A stretch of DNA of 64,000 nt, from contig NW_025534368.1 of NCBI RefSeq assembly GCF_020615455.1, forward strand, positions 64,501 to 128,500, written 5' to 3'. Source of the DNA: Coregonus clupeaformis (lineage: Eukaryota > Chordata > Actinopteri > Salmoniformes > Salmonidae). The translations under genes and the position numbers were made by a program. Under the pieces are notes generated by a model. It was not told the origin of the DNA and did not search any database. It was given only the letters and a program-made list of their open reading frames with translations. Every line of letters begins with the position of its first letter. Position 1 is the first letter of the stretch. Of this stretch, positions 20,345 through 32,100 are shown piece by piece.

Positions 20345-22610
20345 ATCAGCATTGTTCTCCTTTTCAGGGGCCTTTTGTAACCCGACACCCCCATCAGTCT
20401 CCAAATCCCCGTCTTCAAGCTGTGAGGGACTCAGACGTTGCCTCTTCCACCAGGCTCTCCATGGCCTTCAAGGTTTCGCATGTTTTCTTTTCGATGATAG
20501 ATCAACCTTCTTGCCGATAAGCCCAAGTTTTGTCTTGAGGACAGAAGGGACCATCTTCGTAAATGTTCACGATGGTGGAAAAACTGTTGCACTTGTTTCA
20601 TCATATCAAGCACCTTAAACCAATCTCGCCACTTGAAGCTAAAGACAGTCACAAAATAGTTGACCTCTGTGCAAGCGTTTGAAAATACATACGAACTAAC
20701 AGATTTGGTGGAATTTGCGCTTGTGAATTCAGAACAACCTAAAATTGCCACTTTGGAGTCTGGACTCTACGCTACTGAAGAGATTCGGATGACTTTCAAA
20801 TCATCTGGCCCACAGACTTCCTCTTCCAGTGCGTACCCAGGCAGGGATGTTCCATTCATGGCCTTTTAGATCTGACATAGAGCAAGTCTTATCTTAAGCC
20901 ATTCCCTCATAGCGAAACGCAGGAGAAAAACTCCTGGTTTTTGGCTGAAAAAGGTTGTTGAGACAGCTGTGTGTGAAAATCTTCATTGTTGAATCGTCCG
21001 GTTGGCCTCCACTCATATCAATCCCACCATTAAAACAATCAGGTGCATCACAAAGAATGGCATTGATGGTTTTGTCCTTGTGGCCCAGACATGAAGGACA
21101 CAATACACCTAGAATTGGTCTAGGAGACGTGTTTTCTGGAGTTTTCTGTGGTTGATCTCTCTTGAGGTTTCTTGTCGCTCGTAGTGTTCACAAGACAAGT
21201 CTAACACTTACTTTTACTCAGGCAGACCCACCCGGAAATTACTTTTTCATTCTACAAGGGGTCACAAACTCACTACACAGCAGCTCCATAAGTTCACTAC
21301 AAAAATTCCCAACTGTTTCACATTTTTCAAACAGTTCAAACTTTAAGTTCAACTAGGTCAGTACACGACACATCAATCACCAGGCCATTACTTTTTATTT
21401 CAAACATGTTGTAGAGGGTTCTTTGCACAGTGCTGATATTCTCTTATTCTTAAACTAACTTTAAACTTTAGAAAATGACACAGACAACGGCTTCTGAGTA
21501 TATGTAAAATATCCTTAGTTATGCAATTGCAGGCAGAAGTTAATACAGAGTCAACAGGATTTCGATAGCTCTTCATAAGTTCTGCAAATTGTCCAAAACA
21601 ATCTCAGTTTTTCATACAAGCACGCCCTCCTTGGCAGATCAGGAGCCACCATGTTTTCTTCTTGTGGCTGTGTGGAAGCAACGAGAAATTGAAACAATCC
21701 AGGTCTACCTGTTCCTCCAGTTGATCTCTATCCCATGTCCTTGACTACACGCCCAGACCAGCTGCAGGGAGCTGGAGGGAACCATCCTTACCAAAAGCAC
21801 AGCATTGGTAGTTAAGAAATGTCTCTACTATTGTTACATATTCATTGTTAACTATTAATATTTAACAAATCATGTACATATGTGCTCTTTCTCTCACAGC
21901 ATAATAGATCATATATTCCCCATCAATGTGCTTTTACTTCAAAGAAACAGCTGCACTATCAAGTTACATAAGCACACCCTAAATAGTGAAGAGAACGTCC
22001 GGACAGGATGTCCTTAAAAGGTCATAAACACAGGACACAGGAAAACTCACCAATCACTTTTTTGACAGCAAACCGTCTACTATATTCTCTCTCACAGGAG
22101 TCTGTGAAACAAGACAGTTGGAGATTGAAACATTGTATGTGTATTCCCCTCCCCCAACTGCTCTGTTCACTCAGACAAACAAACCAGACTGCAGTTTCAC
22201 GCAATAATTGACTTCAAATCCTAAATTACTTGATATCTTTCAGATATACATAATTTTCCCCTCCTCATAATTCCATCGGTCTATAGGAGTGTCCCAGGTT
22301 TTCATTACAACCATTTCTAGTGCATATTGTATATGGTTTCAATATCTTACTATCAGATTTGATAAATAACAGATTATAACATGAAAAGCTCAGTGTTGAT
22401 TTTAAATATAAACATTAACAGTCCACAAAAAGGGTGTGTAAAACAGTATGTTGGCTTGGCTGATAAAAAGGGTAGATAGAATTTCTCTTGGCAGTTGTGG
22501 CTCCCAGGTCTACAGCCAATCAAGGACTAGCTACCCATCCCCCACTGCTGCTCTCACCCCCCCCCCCCCCACCCCCATCCCCTGACATGCTGGACTCTCA
22601 GGTTCTGTTC
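20342..22610. other. Unassigned region with decayed minus-strand frames
   Basis: Apart from the open stretches given separately (20,431-21,230), I see no recognisable gene. The 21,240-22,610 part is AT-rich and includes a poly(C) run near 22,557. Confidence 0.4.
20431..21230 (-). pseudogene. Unidentified decayed coding sequence
   Basis: On the minus strand an open stretch of about 100 codons ends near 20,890 (LCPSCLGHKDKTINAILCDA ... SPAFRYEGMA). A second, in another frame and with one internal stop, spans about 20,840-20,431 (NGTSLPGYALEEEVCGPDDL ... NYFVTVFSFKWRDWFKVL). The spaced cysteines in the first hint at a small disulphide-rich or Ly6/PLAUR-type domain, but the match is too weak to name. 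They may be pieces of one retrocopy or unrelated. Confidence 0.25.
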
Positions 22611-22611
22611 A

Positions 22612-22795
22612 ATAAAGTGCAGCACAACACAGTACAGTACAACTTTATTAGTCCATGTTACAGGGAACAAAGGGAATTTGTCTTTCTGAAGGGGTTGGTC
22701 ACAGATCTGCCAGTTCAGATCCAATCCCACGTTTTGTTGTCTGGCTCAGGACTCAAACCAGTGACCTTTCAGTTACTGGACTAATTCTCTAACTT
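22612..22795 (-). mobile_element. tRNA-like SINE fragment
   Basis: The minus strand has a tRNA-like head (...CCAGTAACTGAAAGGTCACTGGTTTGAGTCC...) matching the heads at 49.4 and 52.6 kb, and a tail rich in ACTTTATTAGTCCATG on the plus strand. Confidence 0.6.
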
Positions 22796-23147
22796 CCACC
22801 TCCTAACACTTCTAGCATGGGCTTCCTAGGCAAAGTTCCTTTTACACTATCCCATGTGTGGAGAAAACATGAGTCTGTCTCATGATCTGGTAATGAGGTA
22901 CTCCTGCCTTCAAAATCAGTGTCACCCTCAGGTCAAGTGGGCATTACCTCTTGGTCTAATGGTCAAGAAACTGGTTTTTTCCCATGGGACACCTGGGTAC
23001 AGATCCCGCCCATGAAATGTGCACACCTCTCCCAATGCACCATTCCACTGCTTCCACCAATGTAGTGTTTTTTTTGCAAACAGCAACGGTGTAATGCCCC
23101 TTTCGTCTCAAACCCGGGTCTCCCTGCCCGTAGGCAAACAAATATAT
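22796..23147. other. Possible decayed relative of the TRIM element
   Basis: The motif CTTCCACCAATGTAGTG near 23,053 resembles the primer-site and LTR start of the TRIM copies (CTGACACCAATGTARCG), and a tRNA-like stretch lies near 22,950. It is too decayed to delimit. Confidence 0.3.
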
Positions 23148-23969
23148 TGTAGTGAATTCAGGGGGTAGCCCCAAACGGGTTTTTGAACCTGGGTTCATCA
23201 ACTGTCAAGCCAACACCTTAAGCGTGTTAGGTTCTAAATGAACCTAGTAAAACTCAGGGACGTTTAGTAAAGCTCAAACCAAGTTTATTCACCCCATTGG
23301 ATCATTCAGCTGCATAAGACAAAGAACATATTCACACAAGCACTGGTATTTAACCCTTTCTCCTATGCTGAGCCCCTCCTTCCACATCTGAACAGCCAAT
23401 ACACCTCTGTTGCTATCCAGAAGATTAGTGATATATGTTCTTCCTCACTTCATCTAACCTGACCTCTGCCCAAATTGCTCACTCCTCCCCAACTCACGGC
23501 TGTCATGTTGACTTGTACCAGACTGTGTCTCTTCTCCTCCAATAGGATCCCTGATGACTAACAATAACATATCCTGACAGAATGGAAACGTTATACATTC
23601 CCCTCTCTCCCTCAGTGACATGAATAAGTCTATTTCATGTTTAGAAGTCAGAACCCAACAAGCGCTACGCCAAGAGGTCCGAACCTCTCGATGATGTGGC
23701 TAGGTGTTGGATTAAGGTCGCTACATTACCCCCTTCCTTGGGGAGAGCATTCCCCCACACTTCTTTATAGCAAGTCTATCATGTGTACATGCCTCTTTGA
23801 TGGTTCCTCACAGGCACTATCCCACTTCTGACACCAATGTAACGAATTAAGGGATAGCTCCAACCAGGACTCGAACCAGGGTCTAGCGACTATCAAGCCA
23901 ACACCTTATCCATTACACCAAGAGATCAGAAGGTGGTAATTGGTAGATGTTGGGGTTCAGCTTGCTACA
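23148..23969 (-). mobile_element. TRIM-like miniature LTR element, copy 1 (with nested solo LTR)
   Basis: The short LTRs read TGTAGTGAATT...GCTACA (23,148-23,725, 138 bases once the nested insertion is removed) and TGTAACGAATT...GCTACA (23,838-23,969, 132 bases). The 112-base interior ends with a minus-strand primer site, TGGTGTCAGAAGTGGGA (23,836-23,820), fitting a tRNA-Leu 3' end. There is no coding capacity. TATAT flanks both sides (one extra base on the right). The whole element would be about 382 bases before the nested insertion. Confidence 0.75.
23225..23660 (-). mobile_element. Solo LTR nested in the TRIM LTR
   Basis: This 436-base block starts TGTTAGGTTCT and ends AGAACCCAACA, an 11-base inverted repeat with one mismatch, and is flanked by the 4-base duplication AGCG (23,221-23,224 and 23,661-23,664). 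Removing it restores the TRIM LTR. The minus strand holds AATAAA near 23,288. It is what remains after recombination between the LTRs of a longer element. Orientation is inferred from that signal. Confidence 0.85.
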
Positions 23970-24728
23970 GTATATACTTAAACAGGGCAATGTGTGATCT
24001 GGGAGCGGCAGCACTACCACTAGTGCTCCTGACACAGCCGAACACAATCTTTACCTTCTGAACCTTAAAAACTGACCTAAAGTCAGATACATTGAGACAA
24101 ACCACCATGTGAGCAGCAAGTGTAGGGTTAATGGAGTGAAGTGGGGGATGGGTAGGACCACCAGTATCAACTATATGTCTATGAATGCATTACTATTAAT
24201 GCAGTACTAAAAACGGATGGATGTTCTTCATCAACACCATCTCACCTGTGAAACTAGATATCAGCAATCAATCAACAAGACTAATGAAATGGAGCAAATG
24301 AAGACATTAGAACTGCTAAAGGTCAGATATTATATTCTGACACCAATTTCCTACTGGTAGATTTTGTACATGATCTGTCAAACCTGAGAGCAACGCTCTC
24401 TCTCCTCCTCTTCCCCCATCTCTCTTTGCTGGGGTGAAGTTTCCCCTAGATACAGATCTAGGATCAGCTTCCTCCCCCAAACCTAACAAGGATCATTAGT
24501 GGGAGGAATTTAAACCCTGATCCAAAGCCAGTGTCTATTTGGGAAACTTGTCCCCTCCCAACAACTCTACATGTGGATGCGGCTTCCTCCATCTCACCAT
24601 GTTCACAAAGAAAACGGCAGTGTATTTCAGCTGTAAGTATTTTGAAGTTACTAGCTATATTATTTTAATTGAATCGACCTAGCCTCATTATTATTCAACA
24701 ATAACTGGGCCAATGTAGCCGTAGCAGC
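23970..24728. other. Spacer with a common fish repeat
   Basis: The 24,438-24,540 stretch (ATACAGATCTAGGATCAGCT ...) looks like a dispersed fish repeat I have seen often but cannot name. No gene is seen. Confidence 0.4.
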
Positions 24729-25345
24729 AGTGGTGGTTCTAGAACATTCCCAGTGGGAGGGGCCAGGCTGGGGCCAGTTGTACTGTTAGAGGGGCCAGTT
24801 ACATCACACATTATTGTTGTCATGTCGTTTTCGTCACTGCATTGCAGGCATCAATAGACAAATGACCATGTTTATAATCATTCAACTATTTATTATTTGC
24901 ATTTACATTTTGTCATTTGCATTACATATTCACTATCAGTTACATCAACTGTATTCTACGGTTTTTGTGGTTTCTTACAAAAAGATTCGCAAATTCATCT
25001 GGATTTAAGGCCTTTGCCTTCCTTGACTCAAACCTTAATACACCTAAATTGCTTAATCTCTCATCTGACATTGTGGACCTGAGATACGTTTTCACCAGCT
25101 TTAGAGCAGAAAAAACTCTGTTCATAAGAAGCGGTACTAACAGTGATTGAAACAGATATTCTGCACAGTTTAAAGAGCTGAAAGAAAACTTCTTTATAAG
25201 GCTGAATGAATAATGCTATCTCTACTACACTGGGGGGTCTCTGCATGCCACTCTGGATTTTCCTTTGTCAAATTCTTCTGAACTGATGTAGTTTCATGCC
25301 CCAAGTCCTCAATATTTGATTCATACATTCTAGCAAATGGAAACA
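24729..25345 (-). mobile_element. hAT transposon 3' end with C-terminal dimerisation domain
   Basis: The left end CAGTGGTGGTTCTAGAAC matches hAT-type termini. The minus strand encodes a hAT C-terminal dimerisation region in two frames: VSTASYEQSF (25,160-25,100) then SALKLVKTYLRSTMSDERLS (25,110-25,040). In hAT transposases this region holds the last catalytic acidic residue and the dimer interface. The 5' part is missing; the truncation point near 25,345 abuts LRR exon A. Confidence 0.72.
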
Positions 25346-25356
25346 GGGACTTCTCT

Positions 25357-25468
25357 TTCCTTCAGGTCATTGTTACTCAGGTCCAGCTCTCTCAGGTGTG
25401 AGGGGTTTGACTTCAGAGCTGAGACCAGAGAATCACAGCCTTCCTTTGTGACTAGACAGCCTGACAGC
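25357..25468 (-). pseudogene. NLRC3-like LRR exon A, truncated
   Basis: It starts after an acceptor (TTTGCAG) at 25,468 with the same sequence as the intact LRR exons B and C. It encodes LSGCLVTKEGCDSLVSALKS and continues to about codon 37, where homology stops near 25,357 beside the hAT fragment. No donor site remains. Confidence 0.8.
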
Positions 25469-25667
25469 CTGCAAAGAGTCAAATCATATTAAAATCACAC
25501 TGCTATTCTTTGGTGGTGAAAATAGTGGCAGTATATATTTTCTACATATTCAGATATATCAGTGTCCTGAAACCTGCCATATCTATTCATAAATGAATGT
25601 ATCATTATTAGAAATGACAAATTATCAACGTTTTGCTTGTAGAGAGACAAATATAAAAGTACAAATA

Positions 25668-27269
25668 CAGTGGTGTGAAAAAGTGTTTGCCCCCTTCCTG
25701 ATTTGTTATTTGTTTGCATGTTTGTCACACTTAAATGTTTCAGATCATCAAACAAATTTAAATATTAGTCAAAGATAAAATGCAGTTTTGAAATGAAGGT
25801 TGTTATTATTAAGGGAAAACAAAATCCAAACCTACATGGCCCTGTGTGAAAAAAGTGATTGCACCCCAATGTTATAACACAACTCAACTGTGGTTTATCA
25901 CACCTGAGTTCAATTCCTCTACCCACACCCAGGCCTGATTACTGCCACACCTGTTCTCAATCAAGGAATCACTTAAATAGGACCTGCCTTACAAAGTTAA
26001 GTAGACCAAAAGATCCTCAAAAGCTAGACATCATGCCGAGATCCAAAGAAATTCAGGAACAAATGAGAAAGAAATTAATTGAGATCCATCAGTCTGGAAA
26101 AGGTTATAAAGCCATTTCTAAAGCTTTGGGACTCCAGCGAACCACAGTGAGAGCCATTATCCACAAATGGCGAAAACATGGAACAGTGGTGAACCTTCCC
26201 AGGAGTGACCGGCCGACCAAAATGACCCCAAGAGCGTAGCGACGACTCATCCAAGAGGTCACAAAAGACCCCACAACAACATCCAAAGAGCTGCAGGCCT
26301 CACTTACTCAGTTAAAGTCACTGTTCATGACTCCACCATAAGAAAGAGACTGGGCAGAAATGGCCTGCATGGCAGAGTTCCAACACGAAAACCACTGCTG
26401 AGCAAGAAAACCATTAAGGCTCGTCTTCGTTTTTGCCAGAAAACATATTGATGATCCCCAAGACCTTTGGGAAAATACTCTGTGGACTGACGAGACAAAA
26501 GTTGAACTTTTTGGAAGGTGTGTGTCCCATTACATCTGCCGTAAAAGTAACATCGCATTTCAGAAAAAGAACATCATACCAACAGTAAAATATGGTGGTG
26601 GTAGTGTGATGGTCTGGGCCTGTTTTGCTGCTTCAGGACCTGGAAGACTTGCTGTGATAAATGGAACCATGAATTCTGCTGTCTACCAAAAAAATCCTGA
26701 AGGAGAATGTCCGGCCATCTGTTCGAGACCTCAAGCTGAAGCGAACTTGGATTCTGCAGCAGGACAATGATCCAAAACACACCAGCAAGTTCACCTCTGA
26801 ATGGCTGAAGAAAAACAAAATGAAGACTTTGGAGTGGCCTAGTCAAAGTCCTGACCTGAATCCTATTGAGATGCTGTGGCATGACCTTAAAAAGGCAGTT
26901 CATGCTCGAAAACCCTCCAATGTGGCTGAATAACAACAATTCTGCAAAGATGAGTGGGCCAAAATTCCTCCACAGCGCTGTAAAAACATCATGGGAATTC
27001 AAATGTTTGATTGCAGTTGTTGCTGCTAAGGGTGGCCCAACCAGTTATTAGGTTGTTGGGGGCAATCACTTTTTCACACAGGGCCATGTGGGTTTGGATT
27101 TTGTTTTCCCTTAATAATAACAACCTTCATTTCAAGACTGCATTTTGTGTTTACTTGTGTTATCTTTGACTAATTTTAAATTTGTTTGATGATCTGAAAC
27201 ATTTAAGTGTGACAAACATGCAAACAAATAAGAAATCAGAAAGGGGGCGAACACTTTTTCACACCACTG
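25668..27269 (+). mobile_element. Full-length Tc1-like element in an LRR-gene intron
   Basis: TA sites (25,666-25,667 and 27,270-27,271) flank the ends CAGTGGTGTGAAAAAGTGTT and AACACTTTTTCACACCACTG. The terminal repeats are about 180 bases. The transposase is on the plus strand. It lies in the intron between LRR exons B and A, and the surrounding duplicated intron copy (after exon C) lacks it, so it inserted after the duplication. Confidence 0.92.
26033..27055 (+). pseudogene. Tc1 transposase, frameshifted
   Basis: The start MPRSKEIQEQMRKKLIEIHQ opens the paired-like domain. A stop follows KMTPRA (26,237). Downstream pieces in other frames carry LWTDETKVELFG (first catalytic Asp), NDPKHTSKF (second) and SPDLNPIEMLW (final Glu). 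All three catalytic residues are visible but the gene is broken by several frameshifts and stops. Confidence 0.88.
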
Positions 27270-27384
27270 TAAAACTGTAAGCTTCACTGTCCAAACACAT
27301 ATGGTGTGGACTATGTGTGCCTGGTAAACACATGTGGATCTGGTGAACAGTTATCACTTGTTGACCAACTACAGGAATACTGAC

Positions 27385-27558
27385 CTCAGAGTCTCCAGTT
27401 TACAGTGGTGATTCCCCAGGACAGCAGAGAGCAGCTTCACTCCTGAATCCTTCAGGTCATTGTTACTCAGATCCAGCTCTCTCAGGTGTGAGGGGTTTGA
27501 CTTCAGAGCTGAGACCAGAGAATCACAGCCTTCCTCTGTGACTAGACAGCCTGACAGC
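27385..27558 (-). CDS. NLRC3-like LRR exon B
   Basis: Exactly 174 bases between TTTGCAG and GTCAGT, the standard size of leucine-rich-repeat exons in fish NLRC3-like genes (two repeats, 58 codons). It encodes LSGCLVTEEGCDSLVSALKS, then LRELDLSNNDLKDSGVKLL. Such receptors sense microbial or danger signals through NACHT and LRR domains. No FISNA or NACHT exon is in the window, so this is part of a larger gene or an orphan fragment. Phase 2 at both ends allows exon repetition without loss of frame. Confidence 0.85.
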
Positions 27559-27892
27559 CTGCAAAGAGTCAAATCATATTAAAATCACACTGCTATTCTT
27601 TGGTGGTGAAAATAGTGGCAGTATATATTTTCACATATTCAGATATATCAGTGTCCTGAAACCTGCCATATCTATTCATAAATTAATGTATCATTATTAG
27701 AAATGACAAATTATCAAAGTATTGCTTAAAGAGAGAAAAATATAAAGTACAAATATTTGAGTAGACTGACCAGAGCAGTTTAAAAAGCAGTATCAGGCAA
27801 AAGACAGACAGTGAGGTATCAGATTTAGATTGTATTGAGTATACAGTCCACACCATATCTATTTTGACAGTGAAGATAACATTTTAAATGTG

Positions 27893-28870
27893 GCTCTATA
27901 CTCCAGCATTTTGGATTTCAGATCAAATGTTTCATATGAGGTGACACTATATAATGTCACCTTTATTTGAGGGTATTTTCATACATATCTGTTTCACCGT
28001 TTAGAAATGAAAGCACTTTATGTATATAGTCCCACCATTTGAAGAAGTCATAAGTATTCTAACTAATTCACTTATAGTGTATTAAAGTAGTCAAAAGTTG
28101 AGTATTTGGTCTCAAACTCATTGGTTGCATTTGCAGTTTGTTTTGGTTGTGTTTTTGGGTTATGTTTTGTCCAATAGTAACTGAATGGTGGATGATGACT
28201 GGAGTAATTTTCTGTCTAAGTGAGTAGATAACATGTTTCTAAACACTACTAAATGAATCCTGATGATTCCATGATTAAGACAAATCATGAATGAATCATG
28301 AATAATAATGAGTGAGAGAGTTACAGAGGCTACAACAAAACATGCTAACCTCTCACCATTACCAATAACAGAGGGGGTATGATCCTTGTTCCTCTGTAAC
28401 TTTCTCATTTATCATCATTCACGATTCATTCATGATTATTCATAATCATGTTAGCGTCCACATGAATGTAGAAGTGTTCAGAAACATATTCTATTCTTAC
28501 TGACAATACAAGTGAAGTGACTCCAAAATGACAGGACATTATTCACCATTCAGTTTCTATTGGGGAAAACATAATCCAAAAACACAACCAAAACAAACTG
28601 CAAATGCATTCAACAAGTTTGTAGAATCACAAGCTTGATGTAATCACTGTGGGTAAGGAATATTTGACCAAATACTAAACATTTGACTAAATTAATTTGT
28701 CCAAATAATTACGGCTTTTTCATTTGGGACAATTACACACATAAAGTGCTTTAATTTCTAAACGGTAAAACAGATATGAATTAATACCTTTAAATAAAAG
28801 GTGACATTCTGTACTGTTGCCTAATATGAAACATTCTATCTCAAATCCAAAATGCTGGAGCATAGCACCA
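27893..28870. mobile_element. Foldback element (long imperfect inverted repeats)
   Basis: The left arm, from about 27,893 (CTCTATACTCCAGCATTTTG) to about 28,190, is matched in inverse by 28,545-28,870 (ending CAAAATGCTGGAGCATAG). The central part around 28,250-28,440 is itself inverted. It has no coding frame. A single left arm of the same element lies at about 29,500-29,735. It looks like a non-autonomous DNA transposon of a type common in fish. Confidence 0.65.
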
Positions 28871-28989
28871 AATGTAAAACTGTAAGCTTCACTGTCCAAA
28901 CACATATGGTGTGGACTATGTGTGCCTGGTAAACACATGTGGATCTGGTGAACAGTTATCACTTGTTGACCAACTACAGGAATACTGAC

Positions 28990-29163
28990 CTCAGAGTCTC
29001 CAGTTTACAGTGGGGATTCCCCAGGACAGCAGAGAGCAGCTTCACTCCTGAATCCTTCAGGTCATTGTTACTCAGATCCAGATCTCTCAGGTGTGAGGGG
29101 TTTGACTTCAGAGCTGAGACCAGAGAAGCACAGCCTTCCTCTGTGACTAGACAGCCTGACAGC
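28990..29163 (-). CDS. NLRC3-like LRR exon C
   Basis: It is 174 bases with the same acceptor and donor as exon B and only a handful of differences (LRDLDLSNNDLKDSGVKLL). The flanking introns are also shared with exon B, so exon plus introns form a tandem duplicate of about 1.6 kb. The frame is intact. Confidence 0.85.
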
Positions 29164-30344
29164 CTGCAAAGAGTCAAATCATATTAAAATCACACTGATA
29201 TTCTTTGGTGGTGAAAATAGCGGCAATATATTTTTTCAACATTTTCAGATATATCAGTGTCCTGAAACCTGCCATATCTATTCATAAATTAATGTATCAT
29301 TATTAACAATAATAAATGATCTAAGTACTGCTTGTAGATAGAAAAATATAAAGTACAAATATTTGAGTAGACTGACCAGAGCAGTTTAAAAAGCAGTATC
29401 AGTCAAAAGACAGACAGTGAGGTATCAGATTTAGATTGTATTGAGTAGACAGTCCACACCATATCTATTTTTACAGTGAAGCTAACATTTTAAATGTGGC
29501 TCTATACTCCAGCATTTTGGATTTTAAAACAAATGTTTCACATGAGGTGACAGTATATAATGTCACCTTTTATTTGAGGGTATTTTTATACGTGTCTGTT
29601 TCACCATTTAGAAAAATAAATGCACTTTATGTATCTAGTCCCCCTATTTGAAGAAGTCATAAGTATTCTGACCAATTCACTTATTGTGTTTTAAAGTAGT
29701 CAAAGGTTTAGTATTTGGTCCCATATTCCTGCCGACAATAATGACAACAACGTGTATCCAGGTGAACAGTGAGTGCTTTATAAATACATTTGATTGATTG
29801 TTAGGTTTAGGGTTTTTATGGCAAAAAACAGAATGGGTTTATGGCACTCTTGCTCCTCGTTGTGGCCGTATGTGGGTACTACATAACTCACTCATGACAC
29901 TTGCTACGCTCATAATCTGAGGTAGCAACTGCGTCAGATCTACAAATCCATTAGCTAGACCACCCGATTAGACAACAATCACCCCATTATATCCATTTGG
30001 TTTGCAACTCAGTGAACCTGCGCAGCATTCGCTCAATTTGATGCCTACGAACGAAGATTTCGATGCATATCAAATTATCCAGCAGTCATTTAGAAACAAC
30101 AAGTCATCAAATAAATTGTTATTCTTAATTAACAAATGTCTTCTGGCTGTTTAAATCGGCCACATCTTGAAAAGAGGACAGGGGACGTGTTTTTTTAGAT
30201 TGTACACTTTTTCTTAAAACAAATATGGTTAACCATGACCAGAAAATGTTTAATGTTTGATGGCTATCCGCCAGCCATCGCCTCTTAAACTGTGTCTCAC
30301 CTCACTATTGGTGACCACAACATGTACTCAGGTGAACAGTGTGC
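29164..30344. other. Intron-like sequence beside LRR exon C
   Basis: The 29,164-29,500 part repeats the sequence downstream of exon B (27,559-27,890). A single arm of the foldback element follows (about 29,500-29,735). From 29,735 to 30,344 I see no coding signal. Confidence 0.5.
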
Positions 30345-30850
30345 GCGCACCAAATAGCTGTAACATTGTTAACAATAAGTTACCTGAGGTAAACCTACAG
30401 GGTTAACGCTCACCAAGTAGCCGTAACCTTGTTAACAATAAGTTACCTGAGGTAAACCTACAGGGTTAACGCTCACCAAGTAGCCATAACCTTGTTAATA
30501 ATAAGTTACCTGAGGTAAACCTACAGGGTTAGCGCTCACCAAGTAGCTGTAACCTTGTTAATAATAAGTTACCAGAGGTAAACCTACAGGGTTAACGCTC
30601 ACCAAGTAGCCGTAACCTTGTTAATAATAAGTTACCTGAGGTAAACCTACAGGGTTAACGCTCATCAAGTAGCCGAACCTTGTTAATAATAAGTTACCTG
30701 AGGTAAACCTACAGAATTAACGCTCACCAAGTAGCCGTAACCTTGTTAATAATCAGTTACCTGAGGTAAACCTACAGGGTTAACGCTCACCAAGTAGCCG
30801 TAACCTTGTTAATAATAATTTACCTGAGGTAAACCTACAGGGTTAACGAG
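30345..30850. repeat. 62-bp minisatellite, about 8 units
   Basis: Units share GTAACCTTGTTAATAATAAG and TTACCTGAGGTAAACCTACA, followed by GGGTTAACGCTCACCAAGTA. They differ by scattered substitutions. Units touch without unique spacers, so it is a tandem array and not CRISPR-like. Confidence 0.95.
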
Positions 30851-32100
30851 GCAGGTCTCATTGATAACAATAGTGAAGCTGGCATTGTGACGCAGAACAA
30901 TGGGCTGGGAATAGAACGTTCTGAAGGCGAGTCGGTGTCACGGAGCTCAATAGAACTAATAGGAGCTGGTAGGGTGAAAAAAGCCCAAACATAAGGCCTG
31001 TTGTTTCGTGATTACTTCATAACCAGGGACTGAAGGTAATATTATGAAACTGGGCTCCATGGCGGATGCAATGAGCTAATTTTATCAGAAATAAACGTTG
31101 TAAAAAATGTCACTTGAGGCGCCCCGAAAATAACATTCAAAAGTTCAGTCCTTGGACACATAAGGGTTAAACGGTAAAGTTACCGTCCATCTAGTGAAGA
31201 GAGGAGAACCGGACAGAGGGAGCGTAGGTAGCCAGCATCCGTCAACGAGAGAGGGAGAAGCCCTCCACGGTATTTAACATGTGGAAGAAACAACCAGGGA
31301 GCTCCATCGGTCCACAAGAAATGCAGGCAGCCGGTGATGATGTAGTGGTAGCTAGGATAACTAGGATGCTGCTGGTAGAGTAGCTAGCTTAGCTAGCTGT
31401 ACCGACTCAGCTTGGCTAGCTAGCAGGTCGTTCGTCTGTCCATCGAGGATGATGACGAATCCGGTGAACCACACAAGATGAAACAAGAATAGCGAGTGAA
31501 AAGGATCTGGCTACACTCATACTGTCACTGACCATTACGCAAAAAAGAAAATTGAACAATAAACTTCGGTGTCTCAACACTGTAACGAACTCCGTCGTTG
31601 TTCCCCAAGATCACCTCAGACCACTCTGCGCGTAACTGGACAATATGCTTGGCGCCAAACCGTACGTGGGACGCGGACAGTTCTGTACGGGGGACGCCGG
31701 ACAGTTCCAGAACGCGGACATGAGCAGAGCAAACACAATAAACTAATCCAAGTCTTTAAAGTCAGTTACATTAGTAATATTCATTTTTTATTATGTAAAA
31801 CAAAAATGATTCGTTTTTTAAAACAATATTTTGAGATCTGGGCCCATATCCAAAAAGCGTCTCAGAGTAGAAAATGTGTTGTATAAGTGCTGAGAATAAA
31901 GCCATTTTAGTCCTACTCTTATGGGTATAAATTAAAGCTATGCATGAAGCCTCTTTATTTATAAGTGTCCCACCTAGTTGGCAGATATTTAGGACACCTC
32001 ATGAGCTGTCCTAACCAGTTAAGAGGTACCAGCAGGTGTCTTGATAATAGAAACATGCAGTGAGTCAGTGGTTCCTGTGCAACATGTAATTGCTTTGGAG
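30851..32100. other. Unassigned region
   Basis: A GC-richer stretch (31,140-31,760) has a 34-codon plus-strand ORF at 31,279 and AGCTAGCT-rich sequence; I cannot assign it. The 31,835-32,050 part (TCTGGGCCCATATCCAAAAA ...) resembles a dispersed fish repeat. Confidence 0.35.

Noticed and set aside
30345..30850. CRISPR-like array
   Set aside because: Repeat units are contiguous with no unique spacers, and the genome is eukaryotic.
31279..31383. 34-codon ORF beginning MWKKQPGSSIGPQ
   Set aside because: Short, with no homology recognised and no splice context; listed only as part of an unassigned region.
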